Below, in pieces: positions 34,678-42,712 of a stretch of 56,399 nucleotides of DNA. The number at the start of each line of letters is the position of its first letter. The first letter of the stretch is position 1. Under the pieces are notes generated by a model that was not told where the DNA came from, did no database searches, and saw only the letters and a program-made list of their open reading frames with translations. Source of the DNA: Candidatus Methanomethylophilaceae archaeon (lineage in GTDB: Archaea; Thermoplasmatota; Thermoplasmata; Methanomassiliicoccales; Methanomethylophilaceae); the NCBI GenBank assembly GCA_017540825.1, contig JAFYAH010000048.1, positions 1 to 56,399 of the forward strand. The letters run 5' to 3'. The translations under genes were made by a program, and so were the position numbers.

Positions 34678-35748
34678 TCAGATCAGCCTCGCCAGCTCTC
34701 TGAGGGCAGGCTCCGCGTCAGAGATTATGCTCAGGTCGGCGTAGCCGTGTATGGGGGCCTTCTCGTCCGTGTTCACGGCCACCACCCTATTGGCGCCCGA
34801 CATCCCGGTTATGTGCTGCACCGCGCCGGAGATGCCGACTGCTATGTAAAGCTCCGGCCTGACGGTCCTTCCGGTCATCCCGACCTGGCGGGACTGGGGC
34901 ATCCACCCTCTTTCCACCAGCGCCCTGGAGCAGCACACCATCGCTCCATCCACGGACGAGGCGACCTCTTCCGCCAGGTCCACGATCGTTCTGTCGCGTA
35001 TCCCTGCGCCCAGGGCTATCAGCACCCGTGCGTCGCTTATGTCCGAGGCCTTCTCCGAGCGCCTGCTCACGGAGAGGACCTTCTTCCGGCTCTCACCCGA
35101 ATACTGCCAGTATATGGCGGTGCCCTGCCCCTCGCGCCTCTCCGGCGTCGGGAACACCCCTTGGCGTATCGTCGCCATCTGGGGGAACCCGACGCATTCA
35201 ATGTCGGCCGTCAGCACCCCTCCGAACGCCGGCCTGGTGACCACGATCCTCCTTCCGTCGGCGGCGATCCCGGTGCAGTCGGCCGTGAGGCCCGAGCCGA
35301 GCATGGCGGCGAGCCTGGGGGCGGTCTCCCTGCCGCGGGGGCTGGCCCCAATGAGCACCGATGCGGGGTTCACCCGCTCCGCCACCTGCGCCAGGGCCTC
35401 GGCGTAGACCTCGGGGCTGTAGGATTCCGTCGCCTTCCCGCGTACGTGATATATCGTGTCGGCTCCGTATCCGAATATCTCGGGATAGAGGGACTTCGCC
35501 TCAGGGCCCCCGAACAGGGCGACGAACACCCTGCCGTCGGATATCCTGGAGGATTCAGCGATGATCTCCGCGCTGTTCCTCGTGACCTTCCCGTCCTCGG
35601 TCTCTGCCCAGACCAGCGTCCCGTCCGCGGTGGACTCGTTGAGATCGTACCTCTTGAGCATCCCCGGAGGAAGCCTGTCGGGGTTGTCGGAGCAGGATCC
35701 GCCTGTGCAGGAGCCGCTAGAGCACGAGCCGTCGGAGCATCCGCTCAA
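34678..35748 (-). CDS. etfA: electron transfer flavoprotein alpha subunit with Cys-rich N-terminus
   Basis: 356 residues. The C-terminal FAD domain is standard (GMTGRTVRPELYIAVGISGA, then QHITGMSGANRVVAVNTDEK). The N-terminus is unusual: Cys at 4, 9, 14 and 19, each separated by four Ser/Gly/Asp/Thr residues, before the ordinary EtfA fold begins near residue 28. This could bind a metal or cluster; it is unlike the ferredoxin domain of some bifurcating EtfA proteins. Its ATG overlaps the etfB stop. Together with etfB and the FAD dehydrogenase upstream it forms a dehydrogenase-Etf unit. Confidence 0.93.
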   Translation of the reverse strand: MSGCSDGSCSSGSCTGGSCSDNPDRLPPGMLKRYDLNESTADGTLVWAETEDGKVTRNSAEIIAESSRISDGRVFVALFGGPEAKSLYPEIFGYGADTIYHVRGKATESYSPEVYAEALAQVAERVNPASVLIGASPRGRETAPRLAAMLGSGLTADCTGIAADGRRIVVTRPAFGGVLTADIECVGFPQMATIRQGVFPTPERREGQGTAIYWQYSGESRKKVLSVSRRSEKASDISDARVLIALGAGIRDRTIVDLAEEVASSVDGAMVCCSRALVERGWMPQSRQVGMTGRTVRPELYIAVGISGAVQHITGMSGANRVVAVNTDEKAPIHGYADLSIISDAEPALRELARLI

Positions 35749-36521
35749 GGCCTCGCCCCCATCTCTTCCAGGAGGAGCTCGGCGACCCTACTCGGATTAC
35801 CCACTACGGCCTTCCTGTTCTTCCTGCGCACGTCGTTGGTGCCCGTCCTCACGATCCTCGTCCGCGAGCCCTTCAGCCCTACGCTGTACAGCCCCAGACC
35901 CAGGCCGACCCTGTCTATGGTCTCAAGAGGCTTCTGAGCGCCCCTGAGGCGGTCCGAGATTGACATCAGGGTCCCGCAGGGGTCGACGTCCGAGAACGCC
36001 ACGACGGAGCCTGCTGGGGCCTCGCATTCGACTTCGGAGTCCCCGTAGTCCTGGGCAACGACGAACGAGCCGCCGGACCTCCTCATGTCCTTGACGTAGG
36101 CGAACTGCTGCACCGAAAGCATCTGGGCGACCTCGAACGGGACCTGCCCGGTCTCTCCGTCCGAAGCCTTCTGGCCGAAGACCACGAGGTCGGCGTCGCT
36201 TCCGTATCTCTGCACGAAGGCGGCGACAGCCCTGGAGGTGGCCCACGTGTCGGCACCTGCGAAGGCGCGGTCGCTGAGCAGGAAGGCCTTGTCCGCGCCG
36301 AGGCACAGGCAGCGCCTGAGGGCCTCCGAGGCCTGGGGCGGCCCCATGGTGAAGGCCACGACCTCGTCCCCTTCCTCTTTAATCGAAAGCACCTTCGTCA
36401 GGGCATGCTCGCAGTACGGGTCCAGTATCGAGGGCACCCCGGCCCTCACCAGCGACCCGTTCTCGTCCACGGATACCTCGGAGGTGTCCGGCACCTGCTT
36501 TATCGCTATCAGATATCTCAT
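35745..36521 (-). CDS. etfB: electron transfer flavoprotein beta subunit
   Basis: 258 residues. It starts MRYLIAIKQVPDTSEV and has the family's FGQKASDGETGQVPFEVAQM motif that holds the second flavin or AMP; the preserved DGETGQV resembles bifurcating EtfB proteins. Its reading frame begins inside the end of the upstream dehydrogenase frame (143-nt overlap as assembled) and overlaps etfA by 4 nt. It passes electrons between the dehydrogenase and the EtfA FAD. Confidence 0.94.
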   Translation of the reverse strand: MRYLIAIKQVPDTSEVSVDENGSLVRAGVPSILDPYCEHALTKVLSIKEEGDEVVAFTMGPPQASEALRRCLCLGADKAFLLSDRAFAGADTWATSRAVAAFVQRYGSDADLVVFGQKASDGETGQVPFEVAQMLSVQQFAYVKDMRRSGGSFVVAQDYGDSEVECEAPAGSVVAFSDVDPCGTLMSISDRLRGAQKPLETIDRVGLGLGLYSVGLKGSRTRIVRTGTNDVRRKNRKAVVGNPSRVAELLLEEMGARP

Positions 36522-38070
36522 TCGATCGCCCCACCAGATTCCCCGGGCACAGTATCCAGTTCGGGTCCAGGACGCTCTTCACCTTGCGGAGCTCCTCGAC
36601 GCCTTTCCTGCCGTACAGCAGCTCCATGTACCTGGTCTTGATCTTTCCGATGCCGTGCTCGGCGCTGGGAGAGCCTCCGAGCTCCACGGCCTTGGCGGCG
36701 AACTCCTCGTATATCGCCTTCGCGCGCTCGAACTCGTCCATCGACTTCAGGACGATCTCCACATGCGGGTGGTTGTCGCCGATGTGCCCGAACATGCAGT
36801 ACTCCAGCCCGGCCTCCTCGAGCTTCATCCTGTAGAAGGCCATCATCTCGTCGGCGGCCTCGTCCGGGACGGACATGTCGCTCCCGAGCTTGTGGATCTT
36901 CGGCATCTCCCCTTTCAAGGACGCCACGTACTCGAATATCGTCTCCGGGATGGAGTGCCTCAGCTCCCTCATCCTCTCCCTGTCGGAGTCCTCGTGGCCG
37001 CACCACGACGCCTCCAGAGAGCTTCCGTGCCTCTTCGCGACCTCCTCGAGGGCGGCGTAGCGCGCGTCCAGGGAACCGTCGTCCGGGAGGTCGAAGAACA
37101 GAGCCGATCCCGCCTCGTCCGGCAGGTCCGGTATGCGTATGGACAGGGGGTCCGCCTTTTTGCGCGACCTGACGAGCTCTATCGACCTGGCGTCCATGAA
37201 CTCCAGGAACTCTGGGTCTATCCTGCTGTCGGAGCGGATCTCCTTGACCGCTGCCAGCGCGGACCCGTCGTCGGGGAAGAACAGGACGTTGGACACCAGG
37301 GGATGCCTGGGCGCCAGGTATATGTCAGCCTCAGACACCACTCCGAATATCCCTTCCGACCCTATGAACAGGTCCAGGAGGTCCATGTCCTCGCTTATCC
37401 TAGGTCCGGCGGCGTTCTTGACGGAGGAGTTGAAATCGTAGCCCGGGAGATCGAACGAGTAGTAGTTCCTGCCCGCCGCGAAGCCCATGCGCCTGCCTTC
37501 GGCCTTCTGCTCCCCGCGCACGACCTCGGCGAGGGCCCCGTCGGCCATCACCACCTTTATCCTCCTTATCCAGTCGCGTGTGGGGCCGTACCTGTAAGTC
37601 CTGGGGCCGGACGCGTTGGTTGCGATGTTCCCGCCGATGGAGCCTTCCATCTCGGTAGGATCGACGGGATAGAAGTAGGCCTCAGGCTCGTTGGCCAGAG
37701 ACTCGCATGCGCCCTCGGTCACGTCTTCCAGGGACGAGAAGCTCCTGCGGGCCAGGGTCTCGTCTATCTCCCTCAGGGTCGTGCACGGCAGCACGCGGAG
37801 GAAGTACCCCCTCTCGTCCTTTCCGACGCCCAGGACGCCCTTCATATGCTCCAGCGACAGGACGTCGCCGCCTTTAGGGACGCTCCCTCCGGAGACCCCG
37901 GTGCGCATGGCGGCGACCGTGACGGGCGTCCCCTTGGAGTTGTACACCCTGAGTATCTCGCGGAGCTCCTGCTCGCTGTACGGCAGAAGCACGTTGTCCG
38001 CATGGCCGGTCATCTTGGACTCGTCGGTCAGGTATCCTGTGCTGTGTCCTATCCTCTGTCTCTGGAACAT
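36379..38070 (-). CDS. FAD-linked D-lactate/glycolate dehydrogenase-like subunit
   Basis: 563 residues as assembled. FAD-binding type-4 (PCMH) domain, with RTGVSGGSVPKGGDVLSLEH and DPTEMEGSIGGNIATNASGP, then an FAD-oxidase C domain (FGHIGDNHPHVEI; LGGSPSAEHGIGK; VLDPNWILCPGNLVG). The natural end is expected just after CPGNLV; the frame instead runs 50 residues into etfB. Adding one G to the GGGG at the junction would give a TGA overlapping the etfB ATG, the pattern of its neighbours, so an indel is likely. With EtfBA it resembles the lactate dehydrogenase-Etf electron-confurcating complexes of acetogens. True substrate unknown. Confidence 0.88.
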   Translation of the reverse strand: MFQRQRIGHSTGYLTDESKMTGHADNVLLPYSEQELREILRVYNSKGTPVTVAAMRTGVSGGSVPKGGDVLSLEHMKGVLGVGKDERGYFLRVLPCTTLREIDETLARRSFSSLEDVTEGACESLANEPEAYFYPVDPTEMEGSIGGNIATNASGPRTYRYGPTRDWIRRIKVVMADGALAEVVRGEQKAEGRRMGFAAGRNYYSFDLPGYDFNSSVKNAAGPRISEDMDLLDLFIGSEGIFGVVSEADIYLAPRHPLVSNVLFFPDDGSALAAVKEIRSDSRIDPEFLEFMDARSIELVRSRKKADPLSIRIPDLPDEAGSALFFDLPDDGSLDARYAALEEVAKRHGSSLEASWCGHEDSDRERMRELRHSIPETIFEYVASLKGEMPKIHKLGSDMSVPDEAADEMMAFYRMKLEEAGLEYCMFGHIGDNHPHVEIVLKSMDEFERAKAIYEEFAAKAVELGGSPSAEHGIGKIKTRYMELLYGRKGVEELRKVKSVLDPNWILCPGNLVGRSNEISDSDKAGAGHLRGIRGRERVAGEGRGALDTGPVLRACPDEGAFD

Positions 38071-39020
38071 CGTCGCTCATCCCATAGGCGCGGAACCATG
38101 GCCGCGATCACGGCCTGCTCCGTAAGCTTCTCGCGGTCTATCAGGCCTTTGCTCAGCAGACCTATCGCGCCCTGGCTCCTTCCGATCCCGGCGCTCCCGT
38201 ACACCTCGTGGACGGCGTCGCCGACGGTCTTCCCTCCGCGGACCAGCGCCGCGATCTTGTCCGGATAGCGGAACCCGGAGCCCTGGCCGTAGGTCTCCCT
38301 GCCGTCCCTGTCGACGATCGTGCAGTGCTGGATGTCGTATAGCCCGTCGAGCATCTCGAAGACGCCCGCCTCGATGCCCACGGAGAGCTCGTGGCTTCCC
38401 AGAGCGGCCCTCGCCCTGTTGACCGAGCCCTGGTGGGTCTGCTGCTCGAAGGGCTGCGGGGGGACGCCGCTGTCCACCTCCACCGCGGTGAGGCGCACGT
38501 CGCCGTAGACCCTCTCCAGCACGGAGCGCACGGCCGCCACCTTCACCATGTTGGCCGACCCGACGGCGACATCCTTCGCATCGCTCCTTCCGTGGCGGCC
38601 GTATTCTCCGCGGAGTATGGACGAGGCGGATATCTTCTCGCCGGCGTCGGACATCACGAGAGGCACCACCGACAGCTCCATGGGCCTCAGCCCCCTGGAC
38701 CTCCTCCTGTCGTTGACCTTCCTCCCGTTATCCAGCGTCTCCTCGGAGACCACCAGGACGTCGACGCGGTCCATGATCTCGTCAGGGCCGTACATGTCGT
38801 TTATCTCGAAGACGAGAGCGCCCCCGAGCTCGTCCGCGAACGCCACCAGCTCCTTCCTGCGGACCGCCATGGGCATGTGCGCCGGGCGGCTCTCGGAGGC
38901 CATGCGGTCGGACGTGATGCCTATGACCACCTCGTCGGAGACCTCGAAGGCGCGGCGGATGAGGGCCTTGTGGCCGTCGTGCAGGACGTCGAAGGTCCCT
39001 GCTACCGCGGCGACGGTCAT
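38049..39020 (-). CDS. fusion: phosphopantetheine adenylyltransferase + DUF84 NTP phosphatase
   Basis: 323 residues in two domains. Residues 1-150 are a nucleotidyltransferase (VAGTFDVLHDGHKALIRRA, the HxGH-type signature as DGHKA) like archaeal CoaD, the fourth step of coenzyme A synthesis. Residues 155-305 are a DUF84/YjjX-like inosine/xanthosine triphosphatase (AVGSANMVKVAAVRSVLERV; VEVDSGVPPQPFEQQTHQGS; GSAGIGRSQGAIGLLSKGLI), which removes damaged purine nucleotides. The frame ends in TAG at 38049-38051, with an in-frame TGA seven codons later. Its start overlaps trmY (ATGA), and its end overlaps the dehydrogenase start by 22 nt. Confidence 0.88.
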   Translation of the reverse strand: MTVAAVAGTFDVLHDGHKALIRRAFEVSDEVVIGITSDRMASESRPAHMPMAVRRKELVAFADELGGALVFEINDMYGPDEIMDRVDVLVVSEETLDNGRKVNDRRRSRGLRPMELSVVPLVMSDAGEKISASSILRGEYGRHGRSDAKDVAVGSANMVKVAAVRSVLERVYGDVRLTAVEVDSGVPPQPFEQQTHQGSVNRARAALGSHELSVGIEAGVFEMLDGLYDIQHCTIVDRDGRETYGQGSGFRYPDKIAALVRGGKTVGDAVHEVYGSAGIGRSQGAIGLLSKGLIDREKLTEQAVIAAMVPRLWDERRCSRDRG

Positions 39021-39616
39021 TCTCCGGCCTGCCTGCGGTCCATCTCGTTATGGACCACTATCATGCAGTGGTCGGCATGCAGGCTCAGGGGCCCGATGCA
39101 AATCTTGTCGGGATCGTACGAGAGCAGGGCCTCCTCCTCTTCCGGGGTAGGGTCCTGGTTGTCCCCCAGGACGAACACCGGGTCTTCGGGGAACTCGTAC
39201 TCCCTGCAGTCGGTCCCGTCCTCCTTCAGGTACACGAGCCTGCCTTTTTCCGACAGCTTCCTCAGGACGTCACCGAACGACATGCGTGTGACGTAGACCC
39301 CGGGGGACGACCTGACCTCCTCGTCCTTCCCCACGGGCTTCAGGAGCGCGTTGCGTATGAGCGACGAAGTGCTCCTCTCGTCGGGGTTGAGGTACCTGAG
39401 CTCCTCTCCCTTGAACACCACGGTCTTCGGCGCGTCCTCCCCTCCTTGGCAAACGAGGTACGCCTCCACGTCCTTGCGCAGGTTATGGCTCAGGAAAAAG
39501 GCGGAGTTCACGCACCTGACCAGTATGTCCAGCCTCCCGGCTCCTCCGGCTATGTCGTCCAGCTTGAAGCTGCCGGTGGTGGCCGCCTTGTGGCCGATGA
39601 TCACGAAGTACCTCAT
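39017..39616 (-). CDS. trmY: tRNA pseudouridine(54) N1-methyltransferase
   Basis: 199 residues. It matches TrmY of the SPOUT class: MRYFVIIGHKAATTGSFKLDDIAGGAGR-type start, LRKDVEAYLVCQGG, the EEEEALLSYDPDKICIGPLSL knot region and a conserved terminal Cys/His stretch (ADHCMIVVHNEMDRR). It methylates pseudouridine 54 of tRNA. It lies 4 nt after srp54 and overlaps the next gene. Confidence 0.9.
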   Translation of the reverse strand: MRYFVIIGHKAATTGSFKLDDIAGGAGRLDILVRCVNSAFFLSHNLRKDVEAYLVCQGGEDAPKTVVFKGEELRYLNPDERSTSSLIRNALLKPVGKDEEVRSSPGVYVTRMSFGDVLRKLSEKGRLVYLKEDGTDCREYEFPEDPVFVLGDNQDPTPEEEEALLSYDPDKICIGPLSLHADHCMIVVHNEMDRRQAGE

Positions 39617-39620
39617 CGGA

Positions 39621-40976
39621 TCACGTCTGGAGGTTCTTGAGGGCTTCCAGATCCACTCCGCCGAGCTGCTTCATCATCTGCTTGCGCATCTTGCGGTTCT
39701 TTCCGACGGCGGCCATGGTCTTCTTCGTCTGGTTGTACTGCTTCAGCAGCTCCCTGACGTCGTGCGGGGACACGCCGGCGCCTGCGGATATCCTCTCGAT
39801 GCGCTTGGACTTGATGATGGACGGGTCTTCCTTCTCCTCTTTGGTCATGGAGTCCATTATGACGCGGAACACCTGCAGCTTCTTCTGCGAGGCCTCGTAG
39901 TCTATCTTGTCCTCCATGGCGCTGAATCCGGGGAGCATGCTCATGACCTTCTGGAGAGGCCCCATCTTCCCGACGGCCGCCATCTGGTAGTACATGTCGT
40001 TCAGGGTGAACTTCCCGCTCATCATGGACTCCGTGATCTTCGCCATGGCGTCCGGGTCGTCCACGTTCTCGTTGACCGTCTGAATAAGCGAGGAGATGTC
40101 TCCCATCCCCAGCAGCCTGGATATGAACTTGCTGGCGTCGAAGGCCTCGAGGTCGCGTATGTGCTCTCCGGTTCCGAGGAACACTATCCTGGCGTTGGTC
40201 TTGGATATGGCGGAGATCGCTCCTCCTCCCTTCGCGGTTCCGTCCATCTTGGTGAGGATGACCCCGGTGACCCCGACGGCGTTGTGGAACGCCTCCGCCT
40301 GCGGGCCTGCCTGCTGTCCGACCTGCGAGTCCAGGACGAGCACCCTCTCCTCTGGCTTGGCCACTTCGGCGATCTTCCTCACCTCCTCGATGAGGTCGTC
40401 CTCCAGGGCGTGGCGTCCGGACGTGTCGATGATCACGATCTTCTTGTCTTTGAACTTCTCGATCCCCCTCTTGACGATGCCGGGGGCGTCGGACTCGCCG
40501 GGCTCGCCGTACACCTCGACCCCTACCTTCTCGCCGAGCTGCTTGAGCTGATCCAGGGCCGCAGGCCTGTACACGTCCGCGCCGATGAGGCCGACGGAGA
40601 ACCCTTTCTTGGAGAAATAGAGCGCCAGCTTGCCTGTGGTCGTGGTCTTTCCCTGTCCATACAGGCCGACCATCATTATCTTCTGGGGCTTGAGGGCTAT
40701 CCCCTCCCCGTTGTCGACCAGATTCACGAGCTCCTGGTAGATGATCTTGGTGAGGTGGTCCTTCATGCTGCTGCCTGCAGGAGGCGGCTCGCTGACGGCG
40801 CGCTCCTTGACCTTGTTGGTGAGATCCAGCACCAGCCTGACGTTGACATCAGCCTCCAGCAGGGCGCGCTGAAGGTCCTTGCATACTTCGTTGATCAGGC
40901 CCTCGTCGACAGAGGTGGCGCTGCCTATACGTCCGAGAATGTTCCTAAGCGATTTTCCCAATCCTTCCAAGGCCAT
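39621..40976 (-). CDS. srp54: signal recognition particle protein SRP54
   Basis: 451 residues. N domain, then the GTPase G domain with G1 GLYGQGKTTTTGKLA, DTSGRHALEDDL and TKMDGTAKGGG, and a Met-rich M domain (residues ~300-450) with the RNA-binding helix-turn-helix and MRKQMMKQLGG near the end. It binds 7S RNA and signal sequences for co-translational export. It is the first gene of a six-gene operon; TATA-like TTTTATACTGG lies at about 41003-41013. Confidence 0.97.
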   Translation of the reverse strand: MALEGLGKSLRNILGRIGSATSVDEGLINEVCKDLQRALLEADVNVRLVLDLTNKVKERAVSEPPPAGSSMKDHLTKIIYQELVNLVDNGEGIALKPQKIMMVGLYGQGKTTTTGKLALYFSKKGFSVGLIGADVYRPAALDQLKQLGEKVGVEVYGEPGESDAPGIVKRGIEKFKDKKIVIIDTSGRHALEDDLIEEVRKIAEVAKPEERVLVLDSQVGQQAGPQAEAFHNAVGVTGVILTKMDGTAKGGGAISAISKTNARIVFLGTGEHIRDLEAFDASKFISRLLGMGDISSLIQTVNENVDDPDAMAKITESMMSGKFTLNDMYYQMAAVGKMGPLQKVMSMLPGFSAMEDKIDYEASQKKLQVFRVIMDSMTKEEKEDPSIIKSKRIERISAGAGVSPHDVRELLKQYNQTKKTMAAVGKNRKMRKQMMKQLGGVDLEALKNLQT

Positions 40977-41461
40977 GCAATCGACACTCTATGTTTGACC
41001 AGTATAAAATAATCTGCGCCTGTGGTTAAGGCGGGGTTCCGGGCGAGCAATAAGAAGGGATGGGATGCACTCTACCCGTCCGGTTCCCTTATGACCTAAT
41101 AAAACTCTTTTGTATATGAATGTATCCATATTTTCTGTATACAACAATGAACCACTTGTTTATATTATATATATTCATATAATTCATATTCTATTATTCA
41201 GTTTCATCTGTTATTATATGATTCAGTTGAGATTTATGATATACTATCATTATGTTAACAGGCGAACAGATGGATGGATGGGAGTAGAAATCGTCTGGAG
41301 GTTCGCATCTCCGCGTCTGCGGACGTTTAGGTTAGTCATCCGGACGATAATAGCCATACCAGACGGGGAGGGCCATGCGCTCGGCAACAGCTGAACGCGA
41401 TTAGTGGAAAAAAAGGAAAATGTTTGTCGGGAGGGCCACTGGGCCGCTCCCTGGAATGCTA
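40977..41461. other. intergenic region with AT-rich island
   Basis: 485 bases between srp54 and the coiled-coil gene, both on the minus strand. It holds the srp54 promoter. A block at about 41098-41262 is extremely AT-rich, with stacked TATA/ATTCATA words, in strong contrast to the roughly 60% GC surroundings. No protein-like frame or clear RNA structure is seen. A T-run on the minus strand near 41406-41417 probably ends the coiled-coil transcript. Confidence 0.4.
41406..41417 (-). terminator. T-rich terminator of coiled-coil gene
   Basis: On the minus strand a run of mostly T, about 45-55 nt after the TGA of the coiled-coil gene, with no strong stem. Archaeal transcription commonly ends in such T-runs. 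Confidence 0.35.
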
Positions 41462-42472
41462 TCAGAGGTACCCAGACTTCTGAAGAGCCATGAGGTCCTC
41501 GGTGGAGAGCTTGTCTCCAGCCTTGAAGCGCTCGAAGATCTCCTTGGCTTCCTTCTTGTTGTCGAAGTCCCTCTTCTTGGTGCGGTTGCCGCCCTTGTCC
41601 CTGTTCTTTCCGGCGGTGTCGCGGTCCATCTGGTGGACGGTCTTGATCTGCTCGATGTGCTTCTTGTGCTCCTCGTCGGCAGCCTGCTTGCACTCGATGA
41701 ACTTAGCCTGGGCAGCGTCGGCTTCCTTCCTGAGCTTGTCAGCCTGCTCGTAGAACCCGATCATCTTGTCGTGCGCCGCCTGGGCCTTCTCAGCGTACTC
41801 GGAAACCTGGCGGTGGTAAGTCTCCGCCTGGGCCTTGGCTTCCCTGAGCTGTCCGACAAGCCCCTTGACCTCGTCGTTCTGCTCGTAGCTCTTCTCCCTC
41901 TCGGCGATCTCTTTGGCGAGAACGGAGATCTGCTTGATGATCTCGTTCTCCTTGTCCTTTCCAAGAGGTTTGGTCTGCTGAGTGTACTCGAGATCCTGGA
42001 GTTGTTTCTTCAGCTGTTTGACGGGAACCTCGTTCTTCTCGTCGTTTCTCTCGGTGTTCCTGAACGGAGCGAGCTGCTCCTTGAGGGCGGTCACTTTCTG
42101 ATTCCACTCGTCCCTGAGCTCCTTGGTCTCCCTGACCTTCTGGTTCAGCGAGTCGCGCTCCTCTCTGCACTTTCCTGCCTCGTCAACAAGCTCCCTGACC
42201 TGGCCGTTGAGGGCGTCCCTCTTGGCTTTCCATTCCTTGGTCTGGTTGTTGAGCTCGTCCCTGAGCCTCCTGTGCTTTTCTGCATCCTCGTTGACGATGC
42301 CGCGCTTCTCTTCGAGCTCTACGAGTTCGCCCTCGGATTCGACGGCCGTCTTCTCTACTGCTGACTCCTCGGTCTCGCAGGGGGCGTTTTCCGTCTTTTC
42401 CTCGGTCGCCATAGAAACCTGCTCCTCTACCTGAGAATCTTGCTGCTGAACTTCCTCCACAAAATCTTCCAT
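41462..42472 (-). CDS. coiled-coil protein (COG1340-like)
   Basis: 336 residues. An acidic, Glu/Gln-rich N-terminus (residues 1-60) precedes a long coiled coil (about 60-250; for example RLRDELNNQTKEWKAKRDAL and QVRELVDEAGKCREERDSLN). A basic segment and a short C-terminal region KSGYL with the KAGDKLSTEDLMALQ motif follow. This matches the conserved archaeal coiled-coil family of unknown function. About 60 nt upstream is an inverted repeat GCCTAT-A-ATAGGC within the promoter. Confidence 0.8.
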   Translation of the reverse strand: MEDFVEEVQQQDSQVEEQVSMATEEKTENAPCETEESAVEKTAVESEGELVELEEKRGIVNEDAEKHRRLRDELNNQTKEWKAKRDALNGQVRELVDEAGKCREERDSLNQKVRETKELRDEWNQKVTALKEQLAPFRNTERNDEKNEVPVKQLKKQLQDLEYTQQTKPLGKDKENEIIKQISVLAKEIAEREKSYEQNDEVKGLVGQLREAKAQAETYHRQVSEYAEKAQAAHDKMIGFYEQADKLRKEADAAQAKFIECKQAADEEHKKHIEQIKTVHQMDRDTAGKNRDKGGNRTKKRDFDNKKEAKEIFERFKAGDKLSTEDLMALQKSGYL

Positions 42473-42532
42473 ACTTCATCACTCAATATTCGACTCGGCC
42501 ATGAGCAGAAGCATGGCCCACTTCTATTTTGG

Positions 42533-42545
42533 CCTATAATAGGCT
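42533..42545. promoter_or_regulatory. palindrome in promoter of coiled-coil gene
   Basis: GCCTAT-A-ATAGGC, perfect 6-bp arms, followed by further CTATAATA and CTATAGCC words up to about 42575. It may combine a TATA box and an operator. Confidence 0.35.
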
Positions 42546-42712
42546 ATAATATAAGGCTTTCTACTATAGCCGAGGCGGATGCGAGTCTGATTCGTCGGGC
42601 GCCGTAGTGTTTCCTGTTCCGGCCGCGGAGGAAGCGGTCCCGATCGCAACCGATTGCGTGCTGCCGCGCAGGGACGAATCTAAAAGGGCAACTTATTATA
42701 ACTACTTGGCCG

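Noticed and set aside
34747-35937. 396-codon plus-strand frame opposite etfA and etfB
   Set aside because: Composition is Arg/His/Gly/Pro-rich shadow coding; the minus strand carries two clear Etf genes.
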